From positions 3,472,001 through 3,536,000 of the forward strand of contig OY969771.1 in the NCBI GenBank assembly GCA_963702925.1: 64,000 bases of DNA. Reading direction: 5' to 3'. Positions 9,333 to 18,446 of the stretch are shown here, piece by piece. The stretch comes from CAIKMD01 sp963702925 (GTDB lineage: Bacteria > Pseudomonadota > Alphaproteobacteria > ATCC43930 > CGMCC-115725). The notes beneath the pieces were generated by a model that saw only the letters and a program-made list of their open reading frames with translations, did not search any database and was not told the DNA's origin. A program made the position numbers and the translations under genes. Every line of letters starts with the position of its first letter. Positions within the stretch are counted from its first letter, which is position 1.

Positions 9333-10672
9333 GCAGGGTGGCGCGCTTCGTCCGGGCCGGGGCCGTGCTGGCACTGGCGGCGCTCGCGCTGGGAGCGTGC
9401 GATGCGACCAAGAGGATATTTTCCGATAGCAGCAAGACGCCGCTTCCCGGCAAGCGTATCTCGGTGCTCAATCTTGAGCACAATCTAAAGCCCGATCCGC
9501 AGCTCAACGCGCTTCAGGTGCGCGTGCCGCGGCCTTACGACAACACGGCTTGGCCCGATTCCGGCGGTTATCCCGATCACGCAATGTATCACCTCGCGTT
9601 GGGCGACAAGCTCGACCGCGCCTGGAAAGCAAATGCCGGCGACGGTGCGTCGCGTTATGGCCGCGTCGTGGCGCAACCGGTGGTCGGCGGCAGTCGTATC
9701 TTCACGATGGATTCGCAAGACATCGTCATGGCCTTTGACGAGAAGACCGGCGACCGGCTGTGGCAATTCGATCCGCAACCCAAGGATGCCGACGACGCCA
9801 CTTATGGCGGCGGCGTCGCGGTTGCCGACGACCGTGTCTATGTCGGCACCGGCTATGCCCAGGTTCTGGCGCTCGATGCCAAGACCGGCAAGGAGATCTG
9901 GCGCGTCCCGGTCAGTGCCCCGATACACAGCCCGCCCACGGTCGCCGCCGGCAGAGTCTTTGTCGTCACGGTCGAGAACGAGCTTGACGTGTTGGCGGCG
10001 GATGACGGGCGCAAGCTGTGGACGCATAACGGCCTGCCCGAGCCCGCCGGGCTTGCCGGCGGCGCCGCGCCGGCGGTTGCGGGCGACGTGGTCGTGGTGC
10101 CCTACAGTTCGGGCGAAATCTATGCGCTCCGCATCGAGAACGGCCGGCCGCTTTGGAGCGACAGCCTTGCGGCGTCGCAGCCGGTCGGCGCCTTGTCGTC
10201 GCTCGCCGATATCCGTGGCGCGCCGGTGATCGACCGCGACCGCGTGCTCGCCATCAGCCATAGCGGCCTCATGGTCTCGATCGATCTGCGCACCGGCGAT
10301 CGCATTTGGGAACAGGATATCGGCGGCGTCCACGCGCCTTGGGTTGCCGGCGACTTCATCTATGTGCTGAGCGCCGATGACGAGCTGCTTTGTCTCACCC
10401 GCACCGATGGGCGGGTGCGCTGGGCGATCACCTTGCCGCAATGGGAAAACGAGGAAAAGAAGAAGGACCCGATCTTTTGGAGCGGGCCGGTGCTCGCCGG
10501 CGATCGCCTGATCGTGGTTTCCTCGGAAGGCGAGGCATTCTCGGTTTCGCCCTATACCGGCGACGCGTTGGGCCGCGCCGAGTTTCCGGATGGCGTCTTC
10601 ATCAATCCGGTGGTGGCCGACAACACGCTTTACGTCATGACCGACGAGGCCGACCTCATCGCGCTGCGTTGA
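9329..10672 (+). CDS. bamB: Outer-membrane protein assembly factor BamB
   Basis: A 447-residue lipoprotein from a GTG at 9329. A signal sequence ends in the lipobox LGAC with Cys24. The rest is PQQ-type beta-propeller blades, with repeats such as VYVGTGYAQVLALDAKTGKEIW and RLWQFDP. BamB is the propeller lipoprotein of the BAM complex that inserts beta-barrels. It overlaps the yfgM-like gene by four bases and is followed by der 10 bases downstream, the conserved neighbourhood. Confidence 0.93.
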   Translation: MSRVARFVRAGAVLALAALALGACDATKRIFSDSSKTPLPGKRISVLNLEHNLKPDPQLNALQVRVPRPYDNTAWPDSGGYPDHAMYHLALGDKLDRAWKANAGDGASRYGRVVAQPVVGGSRIFTMDSQDIVMAFDEKTGDRLWQFDPQPKDADDATYGGGVAVADDRVYVGTGYAQVLALDAKTGKEIWRVPVSAPIHSPPTVAAGRVFVVTVENELDVLAADDGRKLWTHNGLPEPAGLAGGAAPAVAGDVVVVPYSSGEIYALRIENGRPLWSDSLAASQPVGALSSLADIRGAPVIDRDRVLAISHSGLMVSIDLRTGDRIWEQDIGGVHAPWVAGDFIYVLSADDELLCLTRTDGRVRWAITLPQWENEEKKKDPIFWSGPVLAGDRLIVVSSEGEAFSVSPYTGDALGRAEFPDGVFINPVVADNTLYVMTDEADLIALR

Positions 10673-10682
10673 GGCGAAGAGC

Positions 10683-12014
10683 ATGGCGAAGAGCGTCGCC
10701 ATTGTCGGGCGTCCCAATGTCGGGAAATCGACCCTGTTCAACCGCCTTGCCGGGCGGCGGCTCGCGCTCGTGCATGACACGCCGGGGGTGACGCGCGATC
10801 GCCGCCAAGCGGCTGCCGCGCTCGGCGATCTGCGTTTCAACGTCATCGACACGGCCGGTTTCGACGAGGGCGAGAAAGACGATCTTGCCGCGCGCATGCG
10901 ATTGCAGACCGAGACGGCCTTGGTCGGCGCCGATGTCATTCTCTTCGTCGTGGATGCACGTGCCGGGCTGACGCCGCTCGATCGAGATTTCGCCGACACG
11001 TTGCACCGGCTCGGCAAGAAGGTGATTCTCGTCGCCAACAAAGCCGAGCGCGGCGCCGGGTCGCTGGATGAATTCTTCGCGCTGGGTCTGGGCGAGCCGA
11101 TCGCGATCTCGGCCGAGCATGGCGAGGGCATGGCGGATCTCTACGCGGCGCTCGCGCCGGTGCTGGACGTGGACGAAGTGCCGGCCGAGACGGACAACGA
11201 GAAGCCGCTTTTCTTGGCAGTGATCGGGCGCCCCAATGTCGGCAAATCGACTTTGGTCAATCGGCTTCTCGGGCAACAGCGCATGCTGACCGGTCCCGAA
11301 GCAGGCATCACCCGCGACGCCATCGCCACCTTGTGGCAGTGGCGCGGCAAGGCGGTCAATTTGATCGACACGGCGGGGCTGCGGCGCCGGCCCAAGGTCG
11401 AGGAAAAGCTCGAAAAGCTTTCGGTCGCCGACACGTTGAGCGCGATCCGCTTTGCCGAGGTTTGCATTCTCGTCGTCGATGCGACACAGCTGTTGGAAAA
11501 GCAGGACCTCACCATCGCGCGCGAAGTGGCGGAAGAAGGCCGCGCCCTCGTGCTGGCGGTGAATAAATGGGATCTGGTCGAAGACAAAAGCGCGAAGCTG
11601 AAAGAACTGTCGGAAAAGCTCGAGATCGGCCTGCCGCAGCTCGCGGGGATCGGCGCGGTCACCTTGTCGGCCCACACCGGCGCCGGCATCGACAAGCTCA
11701 TGCCGGCCGTGTTCGCCGCTTATGAGGCGTGGAATCGCCGTATCCCGACGCCGCAACTCAACCGCTGGCTCGAGGAAGCGCAAAATCGCAACCCGCCGCC
11801 GCTGGTTTCCGGCCGTCGCTTGCGCCTGCGTTACATGACCCAAGCGAATATCAGGCCGCCGACCTTCGCGCTCTTTGCCTCGAAGCCCGGCGAGCTCCCG
11901 GACAGCTATCGGCGCTACATGATCAATCTGCTGCGCGAAACCTTCGACTTGCCGGGCGTCCCGATCCGCTTGATGCTGCGCAAGGGCAAAAACCCCTACG
12001 ACGCCAAGAAGTGA
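10683..12014 (+). CDS. der: Ribosome biogenesis GTPase Der (EngA)
   Basis: The product is 443 residues with the two consecutive GTPase domains diagnostic of Der. The first P-loop is GRPNVGKST at 9-17 and the second is the same motif near residue 182, with DTAGF and DTAGL switch motifs and NKAE/NKWD base-recognition motifs. A C-terminal KH-like domain follows (VPIRLMLRKGKNPY). Der is an essential factor for 50S maturation. It ends the yfgM-bamB-der run and converges with an oxidoreductase gene. Confidence 0.97.
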   Translation: MAKSVAIVGRPNVGKSTLFNRLAGRRLALVHDTPGVTRDRRQAAAALGDLRFNVIDTAGFDEGEKDDLAARMRLQTETALVGADVILFVVDARAGLTPLDRDFADTLHRLGKKVILVANKAERGAGSLDEFFALGLGEPIAISAEHGEGMADLYAALAPVLDVDEVPAETDNEKPLFLAVIGRPNVGKSTLVNRLLGQQRMLTGPEAGITRDAIATLWQWRGKAVNLIDTAGLRRRPKVEEKLEKLSVADTLSAIRFAEVCILVVDATQLLEKQDLTIAREVAEEGRALVLAVNKWDLVEDKSAKLKELSEKLEIGLPQLAGIGAVTLSAHTGAGIDKLMPAVFAAYEAWNRRIPTPQLNRWLEEAQNRNPPPLVSGRRLRLRYMTQANIRPPTFALFASKPGELPDSYRRYMINLLRETFDLPGVPIRLMLRKGKNPYDAKK

Positions 12015-12029
12015 GCCGCTCCGCCGCGC

Positions 12030-12956
12030 TCAGCGGATCTCGAGCACCAGCTTGCCTTGCAGATGGCGCGCCTCGCTGACGCGGTGCGCGGCCGCGGCAT
12101 CGGCGAGCTTGTAGCGGATGATCGTGGGTGGCCACACGGCGCCGGCCGCGAGCAGCGCCAACATCCGTTCCAGATGCGCGCGGTCGCGCGCGACGGCCGG
12201 GCGCAAGGTCTCGACATCGCCGCGCCGCGGCTTGAACCCTTCGGGCGCGCCGGCGATCCAAACCAGCCTTCCGCCCGGTTTCAAGACGGCGTAGCAGCCG
12301 ACGCGGACATCGCCGCCGACCGTATCGAACACTACGTCGCAGTTGGAAACAGCTTTCGTGAAATCGTCTTTGTTGTAGTCGATCACCCGGTCCGCGCCGA
12401 GGCTGCGCACATAGGCGTGATTATTGGCGCTCGCGGTCGTGATCACCGTCGCGCCGATATGTTTGGCAAGCTGAATCGCAAAGCCCGCGACACCGCCGGC
12501 ACCGCCTTGGATCAGAATCGTCTCGCCGGCCTTGAGTCGCGCCGTATCCTCGAGCGCCCAGAGCGCGGTGAGGCTGGTGAGCGCCAAGGCGGCGGCTTCG
12601 GCATGGCCGAGCTTCGCCGGCTTCTTGGCGACGATCGCCGCTTTGATGGCGATCTTTTCCGCATAAGCGCCTTCGATCCCTTGATCGGTGACGCCGAACA
12701 CCGCGTCGCCGACGGCAAGGTCGCTCACGCCCGCGCCCAAGGCGCTGACCACGCCCGAGAAATCGCGGCCCAAGATATGCGGGAAGCGAACATTGCTATA
12801 GGGGCCGCCGCCCAACCGCACCTTGTAATCGGCGGCGTTGATGCTCGCGGCATGGATATCGACCACCACCTCGCCTTGCCCGGCGACCGGGTCCGGCGCC
12901 TCGCCATAGCGCAGCATCTCGGGCCCGCCATGGCCCATCAGAAGTACCGCCTTCAT
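12030..12956 (-). CDS. MDR-superfamily NADP-dependent oxidoreductase (quinone oxidoreductase-like)
   Basis: The product is 308 residues with a GroES-like N-terminal domain and a Rossmann domain containing IQGGAGGVAGFAIQLAK, the nucleotide-binding motif of quinone reductase-type medium-chain dehydrogenases. The cysteine and histidine zinc ligands of true alcohol dehydrogenases are not apparent, so it is probably a zinc-free NADPH-dependent reductase. The start ATG follows GGGAGGGAG. It is a monocistronic minus-strand gene; the substrate is unknown. Confidence 0.85.
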   Translation of the reverse strand: MKAVLLMGHGGPEMLRYGEAPDPVAGQGEVVVDIHAASINAADYKVRLGGGPYSNVRFPHILGRDFSGVVSALGAGVSDLAVGDAVFGVTDQGIEGAYAEKIAIKAAIVAKKPAKLGHAEAAALALTSLTALWALEDTARLKAGETILIQGGAGGVAGFAIQLAKHIGATVITTASANNHAYVRSLGADRVIDYNKDDFTKAVSNCDVVFDTVGGDVRVGCYAVLKPGGRLVWIAGAPEGFKPRRGDVETLRPAVARDRAHLERMLALLAAGAVWPPTIIRYKLADAAAAHRVSEARHLQGKLVLEIR

Positions 12957-13110
12957 CGCTCCCTCCCTTATTCCCTTCGCGTCGCGCCCACACTAGGAGG
13001 TCTCGGCTTCCGGCCGCAATCGGTGCCGTGCGGTCTGCCGGTGCCCTGATTCGGCGGGGGTTGGTGGAAGGGATAAATTCGTGTGAGGATAGAGCGGGTT
13101 AACGGCGGGC

Positions 13111-13140
13111 TTGAGCTGGCCGGGTCCGGCGTCGTCTAAT
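13111..13140 (+). promoter_or_regulatory. Weak candidate promoter for the molybdopterin hydroxylase gene
   Basis: TTGAGC at 13111-13116 and TCTAAT at 13135-13140, with 18 bases between them, lie just before the gene starting at 13165. The boxes match the consensus only partly. Confidence 0.28.
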
Positions 13141-13164
13141 AGGCGCGAAGAAGAAGGAAGAGCG

Positions 13165-15495
13165 ATGGGCGAGTACGGTATCGGGCAATCAGTCAGCCGC
13201 TTCGAGGATCCGCGCCTTTTGCGCGGAGCCGGGCGCTACGTCAACGATGTCAGCCTGCCGCGGCAGGCTTACGCCTATGTCCTGCGCTCGCCCCATGCGC
13301 ATGCCAAGATCGTGAAGCTCGACACGAGCGCCGCCAAAGCCGCGCCTGGCGTGCTCGGCGTCTTTACCGAAGCGGACATCGCGGCCGACGGGCTGGGCAC
13401 CACCAAAGTGGCGCTGCCGCGCAAGCGTCCCGACGGCTCGCCGCTGTTCTCGCGCCCGCATCCGGGCCTCGCGCGCGGACGCGTGCGTTTTGTCGGCGAT
13501 CCGGTGGCGCTGGTAGTGGCCGAAACCTTGGCCGAGGCCAGGGACGCGGCCGAGGCGATCCTGATCGATTACGAAGAGCTTGCCTCGGTGACCGACGTCG
13601 CGGAAGCGGTGAAGCCGGGCAGCCCGCGCGTCTGGGAGGAAAACCCCGACAACATTTCGCATGTGTGGGAGACCGGCAACAAAGACGCGGCGGAGGCCGC
13701 TTTCGTCCACGCCGCGCATGTCGTCAAAAGCCGCTACGTCATTTCTCGGGTGCACGCGCAATTCATGGAGACGCGCGGCGCGATCGGCGCCTATGACCCG
13801 AACGAGGAGCGCTTCACGCTGCATGCCGATGTGCAATACGCGCATCGGGTGCGCGACATGCTCGCGACCAACATCTTCAAGATTCCCGAAACCAAAATTC
13901 GCGTTGTCGTCGGCGATGTCGGCGGCGGCTTTGGCACCAAGGGCTGGCAGTACGTCGAGCACCGGCTCGTGCTCTGGGCCGCGCGCAAGCTGGGCCGGCC
14001 GGTGAAATGGATCTGCGAGCGCAGCGAGGCGCTGTTGGCCGACGAGCACGGCCGCGACGTGGTCGCGGAGGCAGAGCTCGCGCTCGACAAGGACGGCAAA
14101 TTCCTCGGCCTCAAAGTGCGTACGCTCAGCAATGTCGGCGCCTATCTTTCGTCCGATCGCAACATGCTCGCGACCTTCGGCAGCCTCGGCGCGCTGGTCG
14201 GCGTCTATCACGTGCCGGCGGCCTATGCGCATTTGACCGTGGCCTTCACCAATTGCCCGGCGACCGCGCCTTATCGCGGCGCGGGAAGGCCCGAGGCGAT
14301 CTACATCATCGAGCGTCTGATCGAAGACGCGGCGCGGCAAACGGGATTCGATCGGGTCGAGCTGCGGCGCAAGAATCTCATCCCGCCGGCCAAGCTCCCG
14401 TATAAGACGCCGCTCGGGCTCACTTACGATTGCGGCGATTTCCCGGCCATCATGGAACGTGGCCTTGCCATGGCCGATGTCGCCGGCTTTGCCGCGCGCC
14501 GCGACGCCGCGAAAAAGCGCGGCAAGCTGCGCGGTCTTGGCATCGCCAATGCGATCGAACGCGCGGCGAGCCCCGGCCCGGAATATGCCGAGCTGCGTTT
14601 CAACACCGGTGGGCAGGCGACCTTGCTGATGGGCACGATCCATCAAGGCCAAGGGCACGAGACTACCTTCAAGCAGATCGCGATCGAAAAACTTGGGCTT
14701 TTGCCGTCCGATATCCGCTTCGTCGATGGCGATACCGATCTCGTCGCCTTCGGCACGGGAACCAACGGCTCGCGCTCGACCGTGATCGGCGGTACGGCGG
14801 TAACGATCGCCGCCGACAAGATCATCACCAAAGCCAAGAAGATCGCGGCGCATATGCTCGAGGCCAGCGAGGCCGATATCAATTTCAGCGAGGGGCGTTT
14901 TGCCATCGCCGGAACCGATCGCAGCCTCGCGCTGAAAGAGGTGGCGCGCGCCGCCTTTCTGCCGAACAAGCTGCCCAAGGGGATGGAGCCGGGGCTGTAC
15001 GAGACCGGCACCTTCTCGCCCAGCAATGACACGTTTCCCAATGGCTGCCATGTCTGCGAGGTCGAGATCGATCCCGACACCGGCGCGGTCGCGGTCGATC
15101 GCTATGCCGTGGTCGACGATGTCGGCACGGTGATCAATCCGAAGCTCCTGAAGGGCCAGATCCATGGCGGCGTCGCGCAGGGGATGGGCCAAGTGCTGAT
15201 GGAGCGCGTGGTCTATGATCCGCGCTCGGGCCAGCTCCTCTCCGCGTCCTTCATGGATTACGCGATGCCGCGCGCCGATGATTTTTGCGAGATCGAAATC
15301 GAAAGCCAGCCCGTGCCGACCAAGCTCAATCCCATGGGCGCGAAGGGCGCGGGCGAAGCGGGCACGGTCGGCGCGTTGCCTGCCGTGATGTTGGCCATAC
15401 TGGATGCGCTGGCGCCTTTGGGCGTCAAACATATCGACATGCCGGCGACCGCGGAGCGCGTGTGGCGCGCGCTCAACGGCGCCAAGACATTCTGA
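13165..15495 (+). CDS. Xanthine dehydrogenase family molybdopterin-binding subunit (aldehyde oxidase/CoxL-like), orphan
   Basis: The product is 776 residues from the ATG at 13165, preceded by AAGAAGGAAGAG. It is the large catalytic subunit of a molybdenum hydroxylase: the N-terminal a/b-hammerhead (GRYVNDV), the VGGGFGTKG cofactor loop, AYRGAGRPEA, and the catalytic glutamate in KGAGEAGT are present. The AYRGAGR loop, not AYRCSFR, argues against true form I CO dehydrogenase. The iron-sulfur and FAD subunits normally encoded alongside are absent here, so it must use partners encoded elsewhere. An extradiol-type dioxygenase follows 16 bases later, suggesting an operon for an aromatic or heterocyclic substrate. 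Confidence 0.88.
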   Translation: MGEYGIGQSVSRFEDPRLLRGAGRYVNDVSLPRQAYAYVLRSPHAHAKIVKLDTSAAKAAPGVLGVFTEADIAADGLGTTKVALPRKRPDGSPLFSRPHPGLARGRVRFVGDPVALVVAETLAEARDAAEAILIDYEELASVTDVAEAVKPGSPRVWEENPDNISHVWETGNKDAAEAAFVHAAHVVKSRYVISRVHAQFMETRGAIGAYDPNEERFTLHADVQYAHRVRDMLATNIFKIPETKIRVVVGDVGGGFGTKGWQYVEHRLVLWAARKLGRPVKWICERSEALLADEHGRDVVAEAELALDKDGKFLGLKVRTLSNVGAYLSSDRNMLATFGSLGALVGVYHVPAAYAHLTVAFTNCPATAPYRGAGRPEAIYIIERLIEDAARQTGFDRVELRRKNLIPPAKLPYKTPLGLTYDCGDFPAIMERGLAMADVAGFAARRDAAKKRGKLRGLGIANAIERAASPGPEYAELRFNTGGQATLLMGTIHQGQGHETTFKQIAIEKLGLLPSDIRFVDGDTDLVAFGTGTNGSRSTVIGGTAVTIAADKIITKAKKIAAHMLEASEADINFSEGRFAIAGTDRSLALKEVARAAFLPNKLPKGMEPGLYETGTFSPSNDTFPNGCHVCEVEIDPDTGAVAVDRYAVVDDVGTVINPKLLKGQIHGGVAQGMGQVLMERVVYDPRSGQLLSASFMDYAMPRADDFCEIEIESQPVPTKLNPMGAKGAGEAGTVGALPAVMLAILDALAPLGVKHIDMPATAERVWRALNGAKTF

Positions 15496-15511
15496 ACGAA
15501 GGAGAATCCCA

Positions 15512-16423
15512 ATGCCCCCTCGCGTAACCGGACTGAAAAGCGTCGATTTCGGCGTGACGGATCTTGAAGCGGCGGCCAGGTTCTATACCGATATCTGGCA
15601 TCTGACGCCGGTCGCCATGGGCAAAGGGTCGGTCTATTTGCGCGGCACCGGCCCCGAGCATCACATTCTCGGTCTGCATCAGCGCGACAAGGGCGAGCTG
15701 TTGCGGGTCAATCTCTCGGCGGCGGGCGAAGCCGAGGTCGATGCGCTTCATGGCGCCGTGCGCGAAGCGGGCATGCTGAAGGTCGAAGCGCCGACGCGGC
15801 TTAACGAGCCGGGCGGCGGCTATGGCTTCGCCTTCCAAGACCTCGAAGGCCGCACCCTTCGCATTATCGCCGGCGGCTTGCATCACCCCGATACGGCGGA
15901 CGAGATCGACCGGCCGCGCAAGATCTCGCATTGCGTGCTCAATTCGACGGATCGCGACGCCGCGGTCGATTTTTACTGCACGACTCTGGGCTTCAAGCTA
16001 TCCGACCGCACCATGGCGATGAGCTTCCTTCGCGCCAATCGCGATCATCATTGCGTCGCGCTGGTGCGCTCGACCGTCTGCACCTTGCACCATGTGGCGT
16101 TCGAGATGCCGACCCTCGACAGCGTGATGCGCGGCGGCGGCCGCTTGCGCGATCATGGCCATCCGATCGAATGGGGCGTTGGACGCCACGGACCCGGCAA
16201 CAACGTGTTCTCTTATTTCCTGGGGCCGGACGGCATGGTGATCGAATACACCGCCGAGGTCGATCAGGTGGATGATACTTACCCGACCGGCACGCCCGAG
16301 AAATGGACCTGGCCCAAAGGACGGAACGACCGCTGGGGCATCAATGACGGTCCATCGAAGCGCATGCACGAGGCGGAAAAGCGCATCGCCTTCGCGCCCG
16401 AAATTTTCCACCCGGCTGCCTGA
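15512..16423 (+). CDS. VOC-fold extradiol dioxygenase (catechol 2,3-dioxygenase type)
   Basis: The product is 303 residues with two vicinal-oxygen-chelate domains, like type I extradiol ring-cleavage dioxygenases. The iron ligands of the BphC type appear retained in the C-terminal domain: a His in ISHCVLN, a His in LHHVAFE, and the Glu in VIEYT. The active-site His of HHCVAL, the His of GRHGPGNN and a Tyr before PDGM also match. A GAAGGAGA Shine-Dalgarno precedes the ATG. The gene is closely coupled to the molybdopterin hydroxylase upstream, so the pair may hydroxylate and then cleave an aromatic ring. The specific substrate is unknown. Confidence 0.85.
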   Translation: MPPRVTGLKSVDFGVTDLEAAARFYTDIWHLTPVAMGKGSVYLRGTGPEHHILGLHQRDKGELLRVNLSAAGEAEVDALHGAVREAGMLKVEAPTRLNEPGGGYGFAFQDLEGRTLRIIAGGLHHPDTADEIDRPRKISHCVLNSTDRDAAVDFYCTTLGFKLSDRTMAMSFLRANRDHHCVALVRSTVCTLHHVAFEMPTLDSVMRGGGRLRDHGHPIEWGVGRHGPGNNVFSYFLGPDGMVIEYTAEVDQVDDTYPTGTPEKWTWPKGRNDRWGINDGPSKRMHEAEKRIAFAPEIFHPAA

Positions 16424-16481
16424 CGCTTTGCTGCATCGGCACTAGAACCGACAAGAAGCAGCGGATCGAGCGCCGACCCCC

Positions 16482-18446
16482 GTGCCCGATGTTGCAAAGG
16501 ATTTGGAGCAGGCGGTCCGCCAGCATCGGCAAGGGCGCCTCGACGAGGCGGAACGGCTTTATCGGCAAGTCGTCGACGCCGCGCCCGATCACTTCGACGC
16601 GCTTCATCTGCTCGGCATGCTCGAGCTGCAGAAAGGGCGGCATGCGGAAGCGGCGCAATTTCTTGCGCGCGCCGTCGTGCTCAATCCCAATGATCCCTTT
16701 GCGGCGTTTCATCTCGGTTGTGCAGAACAGGAGCTAAAGCGCTACGCTGATTCGGTCGGGCGCTACGACACGGCGCTGCGGCTGCGGCCGGATTTTGCCG
16801 AAGCGGCCAATAACCGCGCCAATGCGTTGCGTGAGCTCGGGAGGCGCGAAGACGCGCTCGCGAGCTTCGATCGGGCCATTGCGGCAAAGCCTGATTTCCT
16901 GCTCGCTTTCTACAATCGCGGCAATCTTTTGCGCGATCTCGGGCGCCAGGAAGAAGCGCTGGCGAGTTATGACCGCGCGCTCGCGCTCAAGGGCGATTTC
17001 GTCGAGGCCTGGGTCAATCGCGGAACCACCTTGAATGAGCTGAAGCGCTACGCCGAAGCCTTGGCAAGCTTCGAGCGCGCGCTGAGCCTCCGGCCCGGTT
17101 TCATCGAGGCGCTGCAGAATCGCGGCGTCGCCCTTGCTGCGCTCGGACGCTATGACGAGGCTTTGGCGAGCCACGATCAAGTGCTTGCCGCCAAGCCCGA
17201 GGATACCGAGGCGCTCAATGGCCGCGGCAATGCGTTGCGGAAGCTTAAGCGGCCGGAAGAAGCGCTGGCGAGTTATGAGCACGCTCTCGCCCTGCGGCCC
17301 GACCATGCGGACGCGCTTAACAATCGCGGCAATGCGCTGCGCGATTTGGGCCGCCCGCAGGACGCGCTGGCGAGCTACGCGCTTGCGCTCGCGGCCAAGC
17401 CCGACTTCGTCGAAGCGCTCAACAACAAGGCCAACGCGCTGCGCGATCTTGGGCGGCGGGATGAAGCGCTCGCCTGCTATGCGCAGGCGCTGGTGCTCGA
17501 TCCCGACGACGCGGATGCGCATGCCGGCGAAGCCATGACAAGGCTCATACTCGGCGACTTCGCGCGGGGATGGCGCGACTATGAATGGCGCTGGAAGTCC
17601 AAGCAGCTTGCATTGGCCAAACGCGATTTCGCGCAGCCGCTTTGGCTTGGGCAGGAAGCATTGGCCGGCAAGACGATTTTGCTGCATGCCGAGCAGGGGC
17701 TCGGCGACACCATCCAGTTTTGCCGCTATGCGTCAGAAGTTGCCAGGCGCGGCGCCAAAGTCATTCTTGAAGCGCCGCCGGTTCTTGTGCCGCTGCTCGC
17801 GACGCTCGCCGTCGTCGCCGAGGTGGTTCCGACGGGAACCAGCGTGCCAGCATTCGATTTTCACTGCCCGCTAATGAGCTTGCCGCTGGCGTTGGGCACC
17901 GAGCTTGCAACGATACCGGCGCCGCCTTCCTATCTCGCGGCGGATACAAAGCAAGTCGCGCGCTGGCAGGCGGCGCTCGGCACGCGCGACCGGCCGCGCA
18001 TCGGCCTCGCTTGGTCGGGCAATGCGGCCTATCTCGACGACCGGCGGCGCAGCATCGCGCTGCAAAGTCTGGCGCCGCTGCATTCGCCGGATTGGCAATT
18101 GATCAGCCTGCAAAAGGAGCTGCGCAGGGAGGATCGCCAGGTTCTCGCGCAGCGGCCGGATATCCTGCCGTTGGGGGAAAAGCTTGGGGATTTCGGCGAC
18201 ACGGCGGCGGTGATCGCGCAGCTCGATCTCGTTATCGCGGTCGATACGGCGGTCGCGCATCTTGCCGGCGCCTTGGGCAAGCCGTTCTGGGTCTTGCTGC
18301 CTTTTGCGCCCGATTGGCGCTGGCTGCTCGGCCGCGACGACAGCCCCTGGTATCCGACCGCGCGTCTCTTCCGCCAATCGTCGCCCGGCGATTGGGATGG
18401 CGTGATCGCGCGGGTGGTTGCCGCGCTCGCCGGCTGGCGCGGCTAA
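16482..18446 (+). CDS. TPR protein with C-terminal glycosyltransferase-9-like domain
   Basis: The product is 654 residues from GTG at 16482. Ten to eleven 34-residue tetratricopeptide repeats fill residues 4-377, most with the pattern N-RGNALRDLGR-EALASYDRALAL-P-F. From about 380 on is a Rossmann-like region with LLHAEQGLGDTIQF, IGLAWSGN and VDTAVAHLAGALGKP, the features of heptosyltransferase (GT9)-like domains. Such proteins are thought to glycosylate proteins or envelope glycans, but no target is indicated here. Its last four bases overlap the convergent esterase gene. Confidence 0.82.
   Translation: MPDVAKDLEQAVRQHRQGRLDEAERLYRQVVDAAPDHFDALHLLGMLELQKGRHAEAAQFLARAVVLNPNDPFAAFHLGCAEQELKRYADSVGRYDTALRLRPDFAEAANNRANALRELGRREDALASFDRAIAAKPDFLLAFYNRGNLLRDLGRQEEALASYDRALALKGDFVEAWVNRGTTLNELKRYAEALASFERALSLRPGFIEALQNRGVALAALGRYDEALASHDQVLAAKPEDTEALNGRGNALRKLKRPEEALASYEHALALRPDHADALNNRGNALRDLGRPQDALASYALALAAKPDFVEALNNKANALRDLGRRDEALACYAQALVLDPDDADAHAGEAMTRLILGDFARGWRDYEWRWKSKQLALAKRDFAQPLWLGQEALAGKTILLHAEQGLGDTIQFCRYASEVARRGAKVILEAPPVLVPLLATLAVVAEVVPTGTSVPAFDFHCPLMSLPLALGTELATIPAPPSYLAADTKQVARWQAALGTRDRPRIGLAWSGNAAYLDDRRRSIALQSLAPLHSPDWQLISLQKELRREDRQVLAQRPDILPLGEKLGDFGDTAAVIAQLDLVIAVDTAVAHLAGALGKPFWVLLPFAPDWRWLLGRDDSPWYPTARLFRQSSPGDWDGVIARVVAALAGWRG
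16491..17612. repeat. Tandem 102-base repeats encoding TPR units
   Basis: About eleven units of 102 bases (34 codons) encode TPRs. Units 4-10 are the most alike, sharing codon-level strings around CGCGGCAATGCGCTGCGC and GAAGCGCTGGCGAGTTATG. This similarity makes the region prone to unit gain or loss. Confidence 0.75.

Noticed and set aside
13189..15432. A 747-codon open frame on the minus strand
   Set aside because: It lies wholly opposite the molybdopterin hydroxylase gene and has no recognisable domain. Long antisense frames are common in GC-rich coding sequence.
13165..15495. Carbon monoxide dehydrogenase CoxL
   Set aside because: The active-site loop is AYRGAGR, not AYRCSFR, and coxM/coxS are absent, so only the wider hydroxylase family is claimed.
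16600..17560. Regular repeats that might suggest a CRISPR array
   Set aside because: The unit is 102 bases and stays in frame, encoding TPRs; there are no short repeats with unique spacers.
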